A stretch of DNA of 64,000 nucleotides from Oscillospiraceae bacterium (GCA_015064635.1 SVRV01000001.1:1-64000), one strand, 5' to 3'; numbered from the stretch's first letter, positions 22,095 through 29,539 are shown. Numbers and translations: made by a program. The notes: generated by a model not told the origin, from the letters alone.

Positions 22095-23183
22095 ATGAAT
22101 ATCAAAGACGAGCTTATAAAAAGAAATTTGCCCGATATTCTTTTGATGAATGACGGTAGTGTTGTCACAGAAAAGAACTGGGCACAAAGAAAAAAAGAAT
22201 TACTTGATATTTTATCCGAGAATCTGTTCGGCATCACTCCTCCGCCACCAAAGAAGGTTGAAGGAATCGAGGGAGTGGCAAACAGATTCAAGCATTTCGG
22301 TGGAAAAGCCGTAAGTGAAACACGAATAATCACCTTTGATACACCTAAAGGAGATTACAGCTTCCCTGTGGAAATAACAATTCCCACAGGCAGAAAGAAT
22401 CCGCCCGTTATCGTATACTTAAGCTTCGGACCGAATTATCCCTTTCCCGAAGAGGAAATAATCGAAAGAGGCTTTGGAGTGGTAACAGTCAATTATCAGG
22501 ATATTACTCCCGACACCGTATTCGGTGACTTTTCAAGCGGTCTTGCGGGAATGTTCATCGGCGACAGAGAAAGAAGTCTCAGCGAATGGGGACTTGTTGG
22601 ACTCTGGGCATATGGAGCAAGCCGAATTATGGACTATCTTGTAACAAGAGGTGACATAAACACCGAAAGAATAGCCGTTGCGGGACATTCAAGACTCGGA
22701 AAGACCGCCCTTTGGTGCAGAGCGCAAGACTCAAGATTTTATATGGCTTACGGAAACAACGGTAATTACGGAGGTGCCGGCATTATAAGAGGTCACATAG
22801 GCGAGGATGTTCCCGCCTTTTTGAGAGTGGGAAGCTACAATTTCTTTTGTGAGAAATTCAAAACCTTTGAGAATGTACCACACGCCGAGCTACCCTACGA
22901 TATGAACTTTTTGATGGCTTGTCAGGCACCCGGATATGTCTTTGTGACAGGCGCTACCAATGATGGCGGCATGGACCCTTTGTCGGAGTATTTGTCCATG
23001 GTCGACGCAAGCCGTGTTTACAGAATGCTTGGAGGTAATGGTCTCATTTCGGACGAAAAAATGCCCTCCCCCGGCGAGCCCTTAATAGACGGCGAAATGG
23101 GATTCTACGTTCGTCAAGGCCGTCACTTTATGTCCAGAGAAGACTGGAATGTGTTTATGGATTTCTTTGAAAAGAATTTGTAA
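22095..23183 (+). CDS. Glucuronoyl esterase-like alpha/beta hydrolase
   Basis: A 362-residue protein resembling carbohydrate esterase family 15. The nucleophile elbow reads GHSRLGKTALW (Ser near residue 200), and the C-terminal histidine segment reads YVRQGRHFMSREDWNVFMDF, like the family's R-x-G-x-H...DW end. The N-terminal part WAQRKKELLDILSENLFG is also typical. There is no signal peptide, so the enzyme appears cytoplasmic, unusual for xylan-degrading relatives. The stretch after the elbow that is usually NDSGCGGAAL-like reads NNGNYGGAGI here, losing the Ser/Cys. It could be a de-esterase of imported oligosaccharides, or a member with altered chemistry. It closes the TPR-DUF4037 operon. 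Confidence 0.75.
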   Translation: MNIKDELIKRNLPDILLMNDGSVVTEKNWAQRKKELLDILSENLFGITPPPPKKVEGIEGVANRFKHFGGKAVSETRIITFDTPKGDYSFPVEITIPTGRKNPPVIVYLSFGPNYPFPEEEIIERGFGVVTVNYQDITPDTVFGDFSSGLAGMFIGDRERSLSEWGLVGLWAYGASRIMDYLVTRGDINTERIAVAGHSRLGKTALWCRAQDSRFYMAYGNNGNYGGAGIIRGHIGEDVPAFLRVGSYNFFCEKFKTFENVPHAELPYDMNFLMACQAPGYVFVTGATNDGGMDPLSEYLSMVDASRVYRMLGGNGLISDEKMPSPGEPLIDGEMGFYVRQGRHFMSREDWNVFMDFFEKNL

Positions 23184-23198
23184 ACTGATTATATGCAA

Positions 23199-23236
23199 AA
23201 AAGCCCGAATCAAATTTTAAACGTGATTCGGGCTTT
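23199..23236. terminator. Bidirectional terminator between convergent genes
   Basis: A perfect 13-bp stem (AAAGCCCGAATCA at 23200-23212 with TGATTCGGGCTTT at 23224-23236). The minus-strand side ends in TTTTTT and the plus side in CTTTAGTTT. It can end both the esterase operon and the broken XRE gene. Confidence 0.85.
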
Positions 23237-23292
23237 AGTTTCGGAATAGTGAGTGAAAGGAACACCTATAAACCTTGATGTCAAATTGGGAT

Positions 23293-23823
23293 TTACTTTT
23301 TCAATACTTTTTTGCACCAAGTCCATTTGTTGCATTTCGGACAATTTAAGTGACGGGTAGTTCCTCTATGCATTGCCCATAATGCTTCTGAATAGGTAGG
23401 CACAATCTCGTAACCGCAATTTTTGCACTTGTAAGCACCCACACTGACTTCAAGCTTTAATGCATAGAAACACGGTATCAAAAACACGATACAAACAACA
23501 AGAATGGTGACAAGCTGCCATACTCCTTCAGGAATCAAAAATGCAGCAATAAAGATACCTGCCATTAGGGCTGTCATGCTTACAATCATAATCGCCCACA
23601 TAGAAGACCAAATTGTTTTGTTTTTCTTCTCTAATTCTTTTGCCATATCAAGCAAAAGCTGCTCATTTTTCTGATTGTTATTTTCCATGTTGTTTTTCTC
23701 CCCACTTAATAATTCATTTACACTGATGCAAAGAATATCACAGAGTTCAAGCATTATCGAAGTATCGGGCATTGCCACGCCGCGTTCTCATTTGGATATT
23801 GCTTTATCGATGATACCCACCAT
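23293..23823 (-). pseudogene. XRE-family regulator with membrane/zinc-ribbon tail, broken by an in-frame TGA
   Basis: The open part (GTG 23778 to 23293, 161 residues) starts inside the end of a helix-turn-helix domain: AMPDTSIMLELCDILCISVNELLSGE is the classic tail of XRE regulators. Immediately upstream, in frame, lies DKAISK, then TGA at 23788-23790, then ERG. Relatives normally read KAISKWERG, so a Trp TGG has become TGA. Further upstream the HTH start is not recognisable. The remainder has a coiled segment, two transmembrane helices (about 60-105) and a CxxC...CxxC zinc ribbon. Re-initiation could still make a DNA-binding-dead membrane fragment. It sits in an accessory patch next to hairpin arrays. 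Confidence 0.7.
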
Positions 23824-23917
23824 TGGTTTAGTGAGGAGAAGTAAACCTATGGTAGAGTGAGAACTGACCGTTAAATTCTTATTTGTCTAACTGTTCGACC
23901 TATTGGAATTTGACATC

Positions 23918-24478
23918 TTAACCATAATACTTGTCTATTCCGCCAAAACCGATAATCAGCTTCCCATCACGAGTCTTTTTAATAAAACTTTCAAGGCGTT
24001 TTTTGAACTCGTTGGGTCGTTTTCTCGCCGCATCAATGTAAGCAATACGAATGCGTTTGTATGGCTCGGATAATTCCTCATAGTTTTCCCACGCAACAAT
24101 GTCTTCTTTTATAGCATCAATGATATCATTAGGAAAAATATACGGTGTATGAATCAAAGGCAATACACTATCTCTTATGCTTGGATGAAGCATCCCCTGT
24201 CTTTCAAGCCAAATCAGTCTTTCTATATTCGGGCGTGAATACGGACTACCTTTCTTTCTCGGTGTAAATCGCTGTGCACGATGCGTAGGATCAATGTGTT
24301 TTATGGTACTATCAATCCAACCAAAGCATAGTGCTTCTTCTACTGCATCATTATAGGTAAGCGCTTTATCGCCTGATTCCTTCATTGGAAATACAAACCA
24401 TATTTCACTCTCCGTTTCAAAGTGTTCAGCAAGCCACTTTCGCCATATATCTCGTTCGCTTGTATAAAATATCTTCAT
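23918..24478 (-). CDS. YdeI/OmpD-associated family protein
   Basis: A 186-residue cytoplasmic protein. The family features I recognise are the SEIWFVFPMKESGDKALTYNDAVEEALCFGWIDS segment, where the FGWIDS box is diagnostic, the QRFTPRKKGSPYS motif near 90, and the C-terminal AYIDAARKRPNEFKKRLESFIKKTRDGK (bacteriocin-protection/YdeI-type end). The biochemical role of the family is not established; some members are linked to stress or antimicrobial-peptide tolerance. It has its own promoter and stands alone between the broken regulator and hairpin array 1. No clear terminator is visible behind it. Confidence 0.85.
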   Translation of the reverse strand: MKIFYTSERDIWRKWLAEHFETESEIWFVFPMKESGDKALTYNDAVEEALCFGWIDSTIKHIDPTHRAQRFTPRKKGSPYSRPNIERLIWLERQGMLHPSIRDSVLPLIHTPYIFPNDIIDAIKEDIVAWENYEELSEPYKRIRIAYIDAARKRPNEFKKRLESFIKKTRDGKLIIGFGGIDKYYG

Positions 24479-24513
24479 CCTTTTATCCCTACAAATTCTT
24501 ATTTGTCAAACTG

Positions 24514-24542
24514 ATTATATCACAAAATTATATATATTACAA
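24514..24542 (-). promoter_or_regulatory. Promoter of the YdeI-family gene
   Basis: TTGTAA (24537-24542), 17 bp, TATAAT (24514-24519) on the minus strand. Confidence 0.65.
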
Positions 24543-24576
24543 TAATGCATTATCCGAAAAAAGCAAAATTCAAAAT

Positions 24577-24697
24577 CAACGGCAAAGCCGTTGTATATCA
24601 TCAATTTCGCAGAAATTGCATATCATCATTGCGAAGCAATGTATATCATCAAGACGAATGTCTTGTATATCATCAACACGAAGTGTTGTATATCCCC
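24577..24697. repeat. Mini-hairpin array 1 (linker TATATCATCA)
   Basis: Five palindromes in a row with starts 23-25 bp apart: CAACGGC-AAA-GCCGTTG (24577-24593), CAATTTC-GCA-GAAATTG (24602-24618), CATTGC-GAA-GCAATG (24627-24641), CAAGAC-GAAT-GTCTTG (24650-24665) and CAACAC-GAA-GTGTTG (24674-24688). The linker is TATATCATCA (one copy CATATCATCA), and the array ends in TATATCCCC. The linker is constant while the stems differ in sequence but keep perfect pairing and a 3-4 nt loop. It lies between the four-helix gene's terminator and the YdeI-gene promoter, with no coding potential. The rest of 24479-24770 contains only those two elements. Confidence 0.9.
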
Positions 24698-24749
24698 TAA
24701 CTGTCACAGGTCTTAAAGTTCATACACGGGAGTTATAAAGTACTTAAAG

Positions 24750-24784
24750 AAAAATAAAGCAAGGCTTAAATTAACCTTGCTTTA
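24750..24784 (-). terminator. Terminator of the four-helix-bundle gene
   Basis: Stem TAAAGCAAGG/CCTTGCTTTA (24755-24764 with 24775-24784) and a 10-nt loop. The minus strand continues TTTTTCTTT. The right arm overlaps the last codons and stop of the gene. Confidence 0.85.
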
Positions 24785-25124
24785 ACTTGTTTTCGATTGT
24801 AATACATGAGGAGGTTAGCATTCTCCGTATTCTCCCACACATATTTCTATGCTTTTTAAAAGTATCTTCATTAATGCTACCGGCAGAAAAAATCAATTTA
24901 AGCCAACCTTCTGTCTCTGCGCATTCTTTGCGAGCAATTTCAAATTTAGACAACATATCGGCAAGACTTTGCGGATATTGAGCCTCGGAAACATTGGCAA
25001 AAATACTTGACGAAGATTTTTTAATCTGATAAACCGTGTTAGAATCAATTTTATGATTGTTACAAAGCACAAGAATATCGCAAGCCAACTTTTCGGAATA
25101 CTCAAGTAATAAATTTTTCGCCAT
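24771..25124 (-). CDS. Four-helix-bundle protein, S23/23S-rRNA intervening-sequence family
   Basis: A 117-residue all-helical protein. The family's core SSSIFANVSEAQ box (normally SSxxANIxEG-like) is near residues 37-48, followed by the FEIARKECAETEGWL helix. These small basic proteins were first noted in rRNA intervening sequences, and the retroelement accessory protein Avd has the same fold. The role of stand-alone copies is unknown; RNA or nucleic-acid binding is the usual guess. The ribosome site AGAGGTGAG precedes the ATG. The gene sits exactly between hairpin arrays 1 and 2, with its own terminator and no partner gene, which looks like a small mobile or accessory unit. No reverse transcriptase is nearby. 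Confidence 0.8.
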   Translation of the reverse strand: MAKNLLLEYSEKLACDILVLCNNHKIDSNTVYQIKKSSSSIFANVSEAQYPQSLADMLSKFEIARKECAETEGWLKLIFSAGSINEDTFKKHRNMCGRIRRMLTSSCITIENKLKQG

Positions 25125-25214
25125 AATAACTCACCTCTAAATTTTTTTATTTGTGTGACAAAGTTAGAAGCAATTTACAAATATTAGATTTTGTTTTCAT
25201 TAGCACATTTGAAT

Positions 25215-25378
25215 CACGCCGATAGGCGTGTATGGAATCCGCAACTTGTTGCGGTATGGAATTGCGACAAAGTCGCGTATGGAATCAAGCCGCAATATAT
25301 ACACCTTTGGTGATGCCATGCGCCTACGGCAATGCCATGCACGCTGACGCGTGATTCCATACCAAGCCTGCGGCTTGG
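25215..25378. repeat. Mini-hairpin array 2 (linker TATGGAAT)
   Basis: Palindromes CACGCC-GATA-GGCGTG (25215), CCGCAA-CTTG-TTGCGG (25239) and TGCGAC-AAA-GTCGCG (25263) are spaced exactly 24 bp and separated by TATGGAAT. A degenerate stretch follows (CACC-TTT-GGTG at 25302, GCC-TAC-GGC near 25323, linker ATGCCATG), then CACGC-TGAC-GCGTG (25340) and CCAAGCC-TGC-GGCTTGG (25362), separated by ATTCCATA, the reverse complement of the first linker. It has the same architecture as array 1 with a different linker. It lies between the four-helix gene and the tRNA terminator. Confidence 0.88.
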
Positions 25379-25380
25379 AT

Positions 25381-25419
25381 AAAAAATAACATCCGAAACG
25401 AATTCGGATGTTATTTTTT
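25381..25419 (-). terminator. Terminator of the tRNA-Met/tRNA-Glu transcript
   Basis: A 17-bp perfect stem (25381-25397 with 25403-25419, core ATAACATCCGAA) whose distal arm is U-rich on the minus strand, adjacent to the CCA end of tRNA-Glu. Confidence 0.9.
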
Positions 25420-25494
25420 TGGTGACCCGTACGGGAATCGAACCCATGTTACAGCCGTGAAAGGGCCGTGTCTTAACCGCTTGACCAACGGGCC
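25420..25494 (-). tRNA. tRNA-Glu (UUC)
   Basis: A 75-nt cloverleaf on the minus strand beginning GGCCCGTTGGTCAAGCGG. The anticodon loop is CTTTCAC (anticodon TTC), the T-loop GGTTCGATTCC, the acceptor end ACGGGTC and the CCA is encoded. It is 3 bp from tRNA-Met, in the same transcript. Confidence 0.96.
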
Positions 25495-25497
25495 ATA

Positions 25498-25574
25498 TGG
25501 TAGCGGAAGTCGGACTTGAACCAACGACCTGTCGGGTATGAACCGAATGCTCTAGCCAGCTGAGCTATTCCGCC
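25498..25574 (-). tRNA. tRNA-Met (CAU)
   Basis: A 77-nt cloverleaf on the minus strand beginning GGCGGAATAGCTCAGCTGG. The anticodon loop is TTCATAC (anticodon CAT), the T-loop GGTTCAAGTCC and the CCA is encoded. It looks like elongator Met; a lysidine-modified Ile tRNA cannot be wholly excluded from the anticodon alone. The pair at the base of the anticodon stem is a mismatch. Confidence 0.93.
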
Positions 25575-25609
25575 TTATCGCTTATATGGGCACTCCAAAG
25601 TGCTTATAT

Positions 25610-25638
25610 ATAATATCATAAGAAGTTCGAAATGTCAA
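25610..25638 (-). promoter_or_regulatory. Promoter of the tRNA-Met/tRNA-Glu operon
   Basis: TTGACA (25633-25638), 17 bp, TATTAT (25610-25615) on the minus strand. A short GCACT-TTGG-AGTGC hairpin lies in the precursor leader before the tRNA 5' end. Confidence 0.88.
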
Positions 25639-25695
25639 TACCTTTTTGAAAATTTTTTTGAAAAAAGAAAAGTTTATTTTTGGCGCAAAGGTGAT

Positions 25696-25726
25696 AAAAA
25701 GACGGTGTCCGAAGCACCGCCTTTTT
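25696..25726 (-). terminator. Terminator of pheST
   Basis: Stem AAAAAG.CGGTG/CACCG.CTTTTT (25696-25707 with 25715-25726, one mismatch) with a 7-nt loop, U-rich on the minus strand, 14 bp past the pheT stop. Confidence 0.88.
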
Positions 25727-25739
25727 ATCTTTATTGCTT

Positions 25740-28184
25740 TTACTTTGTTCTCATTTCTCCACCAATGTTCTTGGTAAGGAACTTGATAACGGTATTAGCG
25801 CAAGACTCAATTTCATTTGAGGTGAGAGTCTTTTCGTTTGAGCCGAGTACAAGTCTCATTGTAACAGACTTCTTACCCTCGGGCACCTGAGCACCCTTAT
25901 ACTCATCAACAAAATCAACATCCTGAAGGAAGCTGTCGCTGTTCTTTTTCTTGAGAACAGTTGCCTTGATATCCTCCCACTTTGTATCACGGTCAAAGAG
26001 CATTGACACGTCATATTCGATAGTAGGATACTCTGCAATGTGAGTAAATGTGTTTGTTCTCGATGTGAAGGGCTTGAGCGAATCTGTATCAAGTTCAAAG
26101 AGTATTACGCTGAGATTCTTGATACCGCAAGCAAGCGATGCCTTCTTTGAAAGAAGCGCCATATTACCTACCTGCTCGTCGCCAAGCTTAATATTCAACC
26201 ATACAACATCGTCTGCCCATACAGGCTTGTTGTCTCTTGCAAATGTGAGAGCTTCCATGTGTGTATAGCGTGACATACTTTCAATTACACCCTTAGCCTT
26301 GCGGAAGAGTGCGGGTACTGTATCGGAGGGAGCTGCGAAAGCACCTGCGATATTTCTGCGCTGTGAGGGAAGCTTTTCCTTTTCATCGTAAGGAGATGTA
26401 TAATTTTCATCCTTGAATATCTGCGCCTCCTCGAATATGGAGAATTCGCTGTAGAATCTCTCATTCTTCACAACAGCCTTACAAAGGTTGGGAAGAAGTG
26501 ATGAACGGATATAGCTTTCATCGGGTGAGGGAGGCGTGGAAAGCTTGAGGATTCCGTCTGTTGACTGAAGCACTGCATGAACAAAGGAATCTGTCATCCA
26601 GGGGTAAGTGAACACCTCCTGCATGCCGCAACGAATTGCAAGATATTCCTTTATCTTTCTTACAAGGTCAACATCAAGCTGATTTACGGCCCCCTCAAAG
26701 CTTGTAACAATAGGAGTGGGCTCGAAGTTCTCGTAGCCGTACATACGTGCTACTTCCTCCATGATATCCGCCTTGATGGAAACGTCACCTGTTGAACGCC
26801 ATGTAGGAACAACAATGTGCATTTTTGTATCTGTAAATGTTACATCATAGCCCATGAGGCCGAGCTTCTTTGAAATATCCTCGTTGGAGATTCTCTTACC
26901 GAGACGGCGTTCAAGCCAGCTGAGCTCAACGTCGATTTCCTTTCTCACAAGCTTATTCGGATATACGTCATTGAAGGCAAGAACCTTCATATCGGGATAA
27001 AGCTCTGCAAAAAGCTTCATTGTCATAGAAAGTGCAAGGTCACATCTTTCGGGGTCAACCGCCTTTTCGTATCTTGACGAAGCCTCTGTTCTGTTGTCAT
27101 AGCGAAGAGCTGTTCTTCTCACGCCTGTGGACTCAAAGTTTGCAACCTCGAGAATAACCTTTTCGGTCTTGGGAAGGATAGAATCCTTTGCACCGCCCAT
27201 AACGCCGGCAAGAGCAACTGCACCCTCGGAATCGGCAATAACAAGGTCATCGGATGAAAGGGCGAGCTCCTTATCGTTGAGAAGGAGAAGCTTTTCACCG
27301 TCATTTGCACGTCTTACCGTAATATGGTCGGAAATATTGTCCGCATCAAAAACGTGAGTGGGCTGACCAAGTGCCATCATAACATAGTTTGTAACGTCAA
27401 CAAGAGCATTTATAGGTCTCTGACCTACTCTCCACAAACGGCTCTGCATTTCAAAGGGAGCGGGCTTTACAAAGAGTCCCTCCATCTTTACACCCATGTA
27501 TCTGGGGCAACGCTCTGTATCAACGATTTCAAGAGGAAGTGTTTCAACATTTCCTGCATCAAAAGGTGCAAACTCTGCAAGAGGAAGGTCGTAAAGAGCC
27601 GATATCTCACGTGCTATACCGTAGTGACCCCAAAGGTCGGGACGGTTTGTCATTGATTTATTGTCTATTTCAAGAATAATATCGTCAAGTCCAAAAGCCT
27701 TTGCAACGGGAGTGCCTGCGGGAATCTTAAAGGATGTTACATCCATTATTTCATGCTCTTCAGCCGCGGGGAAAAGGTCAGCAAGACCTACCTCGACAGA
27801 AGCGCATATCATACCAAAGCTTGCAACACCGCGAAGCTTTGTGTTCTTTATTTCAACGGGCTCACCTTCACCGTGCCAACGTACCATGGCACCGGGACAG
27901 GCAACAACAACGCTCATTCCCGCCTCAAGGTTTGAGCCGCCGCAAACGATGTCATGAATCTCACCGTCGGCAATATCAACCTTACAAACACGAAGCTTGT
28001 CTGCGTTGGGATGGGGCTGTACTTCCTTAATTTCACCTACAACGATACCGTCGAAACGACGTGCAAGCTCCTCGGCACCTTCTACCTCAACAGTGGACAT
28101 AGTAAGGTCAAAGGCAAGCTGCTTCAGGTCCATATCGTCGGGTAGCTTTACATAGTCCTTTATCCAATTCAAAGATAATTTCAT
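25740..28184 (-). CDS. pheT: Phenylalanine-tRNA ligase beta subunit
   Basis: The 814-residue beta subunit of the (alpha-beta)2 enzyme that charges tRNA-Phe. Domains in order: N-terminal LSLNWIKDYVKLP, the tRNA-binding OB fold (GEIKEVQPHPNADKLRVCKVD, about 50-150), the B3/B4 editing region (about 210-390), B5 (about 400-475), a degenerate catalytic core, and the C-terminal FDX-ACB anticodon-binding domain with the YPTIEYDVSMLFDRDTKWEDI stretch near 715. Length is normal. It starts 15 bp after pheS and shares its T-box leader. Nothing is unusual. Confidence 0.98.
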   Translation of the reverse strand: MKLSLNWIKDYVKLPDDMDLKQLAFDLTMSTVEVEGAEELARRFDGIVVGEIKEVQPHPNADKLRVCKVDIADGEIHDIVCGGSNLEAGMSVVVACPGAMVRWHGEGEPVEIKNTKLRGVASFGMICASVEVGLADLFPAAEEHEIMDVTSFKIPAGTPVAKAFGLDDIILEIDNKSMTNRPDLWGHYGIAREISALYDLPLAEFAPFDAGNVETLPLEIVDTERCPRYMGVKMEGLFVKPAPFEMQSRLWRVGQRPINALVDVTNYVMMALGQPTHVFDADNISDHITVRRANDGEKLLLLNDKELALSSDDLVIADSEGAVALAGVMGGAKDSILPKTEKVILEVANFESTGVRRTALRYDNRTEASSRYEKAVDPERCDLALSMTMKLFAELYPDMKVLAFNDVYPNKLVRKEIDVELSWLERRLGKRISNEDISKKLGLMGYDVTFTDTKMHIVVPTWRSTGDVSIKADIMEEVARMYGYENFEPTPIVTSFEGAVNQLDVDLVRKIKEYLAIRCGMQEVFTYPWMTDSFVHAVLQSTDGILKLSTPPSPDESYIRSSLLPNLCKAVVKNERFYSEFSIFEEAQIFKDENYTSPYDEKEKLPSQRRNIAGAFAAPSDTVPALFRKAKGVIESMSRYTHMEALTFARDNKPVWADDVVWLNIKLGDEQVGNMALLSKKASLACGIKNLSVILFELDTDSLKPFTSRTNTFTHIAEYPTIEYDVSMLFDRDTKWEDIKATVLKKKNSDSFLQDVDFVDEYKGAQVPEGKKSVTMRLVLGSNEKTLTSNEIESCANTVIKFLTKNIGGEMRTK

Positions 28185-28199
28185 TTCTCTATTCCCTCC

Positions 28200-29237
28200 T
28201 TAATGGAACTGTTCCAAAAATCTGAGATCTGTGCCGTGGAAGAGACGAACATCGTCTACTCCGTAGCGCATCATAACAAGACGGTCAAGACCGATATTTA
28301 CATAAAAGCCTGTGTACTCGTCGGGGTCAAGTCCCGCTGCACGAAGTACATTGGGGTGAGGTGTGCCGCCGGGCATTATCTCAATCCAGCCAACATGCTT
28401 ACAAACACTGCATCCCTTACCTCCGCAAACAAGACATCCCATATCAATTTCAAAGCCGGGCTCAACGAAGGGGAAGAATCCCGCTCTCATACGAACAGGC
28501 ACGTCTGTACCGAACACCTTTGAGAGGATGCTCTTTATCATTACCTTACCTGCTGTGAAGGTGAAGTCCTTATCAACGATAAGCGCCTCATACTGGAAGA
28601 AAGCTCTTTCGTGGCGGGCATCTGTGGTCTCATTTCTGTAAACGTGTCCGGGATATACAAATCTGTAAGGGGGCTTGTGAGTCTGCATATAACGAACAGA
28701 GCCACCTGTAAGGTGAGGTCTGAGACAAAGCTTGTCCTCCGGCTTACCCGTATCGTGTCCCTCTATCCAATAGGTATCCATGCTCTCACGTGCGGGATGG
28801 TTGGGAGGGAAATTGAGGTTATCAAAAGCGTAGTACTCTGTGGTGATATCGTCCTCGGAGTAAATCTCAAAGCCCATTGAACGGAAGGCATCGTCAAGGT
28901 CATAGCGCATCTGTGTAATGGGATGAAGTCCTCCTGCAGGAGGAAGAGTTCCGGGAAGTGTATAGTCAAAATCAGCGGGAATCTCAGAAGCCTTGAGACG
29001 AAGCTCCTCACGGCGTGCTTCTATTGTCTCTGTGAGCTTATTCTTTACCTCATTTACTGCCTTGCCCATTTCGGGTCGAAGTGACGGATCAATTTTGGGA
29101 AGCTCCTTCAATATTTCGGTAAGCGAACCCTGTTTACCAAGGAAAGCTACCTTAACTTCCTGAAGCTGAGCTTCTGTCTTCGCTTCAAGAATTTTAGCTT
29201 CTGCATCCGTTTGTATCTGCATCAACTTTTCTTTCAT
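28200..29237 (-). CDS. pheS: Phenylalanine-tRNA ligase alpha subunit
   Basis: Catalytic alpha subunit, 345 residues, the usual length. A coiled-coil N-terminal arm (1-85) is followed by the class II core with HPITQMRYDLDDAFRSMGF (motif 1), VYRNETTDARHERAFFQYEALIVD (motif 2, about 205-228) and GLDRLVMMRYGVDDVR (motif 3, about 315). The Phe pocket residue region reads FPFVEPGFEIDMGCLVCGGKGCSVC and includes four cysteines in a CxxC-x(n)-CxxC pattern that may bind zinc. It is first in the pheST operon behind a T-box riboswitch. The ATG at 29237 follows an AAAGGAATGATAT-type leader. Confidence 0.98.
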   Translation of the reverse strand: MKEKLMQIQTDAEAKILEAKTEAQLQEVKVAFLGKQGSLTEILKELPKIDPSLRPEMGKAVNEVKNKLTETIEARREELRLKASEIPADFDYTLPGTLPPAGGLHPITQMRYDLDDAFRSMGFEIYSEDDITTEYYAFDNLNFPPNHPARESMDTYWIEGHDTGKPEDKLCLRPHLTGGSVRYMQTHKPPYRFVYPGHVYRNETTDARHERAFFQYEALIVDKDFTFTAGKVMIKSILSKVFGTDVPVRMRAGFFPFVEPGFEIDMGCLVCGGKGCSVCKHVGWIEIMPGGTPHPNVLRAAGLDPDEYTGFYVNIGLDRLVMMRYGVDDVRLFHGTDLRFLEQFH

Positions 29238-29286
29238 TTTATATCATTCCTTTCTAATATTATCTGAAGTTTCTGCCTTTTGCTAA

Positions 29287-29504
29287 AAAAATCCGCCCCT
29301 GCACATACAGAGGCGGATGACCGCGTTACCACTCAAATTTATAACTCTCGGGTCCTATAACGGAGACTGCCGTGTACAGCTACTGTAAATTTCACCGTAC
29401 CCACTCCCGAGTGAAGTGCTGTTACCGAAAGGACGGGTATTTCCACCATCTACCCTCTCTTTTGACCTTTTTGTCGGTAAAGCTATCTCGTTCACAGTGT
29501 TTAC
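29287..29504 (-). promoter_or_regulatory. T-box leader of pheST with its terminator
   Basis: The minus strand between the promoter and pheS contains the T-box antiterminator sequence GAGTGGTAACGCGG (29320-29335 region), followed by a terminator ATCCGCC...GGCGGAT (29291-29318) and a run of seven T. Upstream lie GGTGGAAATACC-type stem I elements and several hairpins. T-boxes sense uncharged tRNA; in front of pheST that is tRNA-Phe. A TTC triplet occurs in an unpaired-looking stretch (CACTTCACTC, near 29415), but I could not fold stem I well enough to prove it is the specifier. Confidence 0.88.
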
Positions 29505-29510
29505 CGAGAT

Positions 29511-29539
29511 ATTTTACCACACAAAGGCTTACTTGTCAA
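29511..29539 (-). promoter_or_regulatory. Promoter of pheST, embedded in the end of the upstream gene
   Basis: TTGACA (29534-29539), 17 bp, TAAAAT (29511-29516) on the minus strand. The -35 hexamer is formed by the last codons of the acyl-CoA synthetase gene (CTT GAC AAG TAA). Confidence 0.88.

Noticed and set aside
23788-23790. TGA read as tryptophan (recoded genetic code)
   Set aside because: Other genes here use TGG for Trp (for example the WW pair in the DUF6273 domain) and TGA as a normal stop, as in the ATGA junction at 13637-13640.
24577-24697. CRISPR array
   Set aside because: The palindromic parts differ from unit to unit and the constant part is a 10-bp linker. Repeat length and spacing are far too short and no cas gene is present.
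24771-25124. Avd component of a local diversity-generating retroelement
   Set aside because: Only family-level resemblance. No reverse transcriptase or template repeat is near, and the candidate variable region is 28 kb away.
24577-25378. Integron attC cassette array
   Set aside because: Stems are 5-8 bp rather than attC-sized, no integrase gene is in the window, and genes are not in a uniform cassette orientation.
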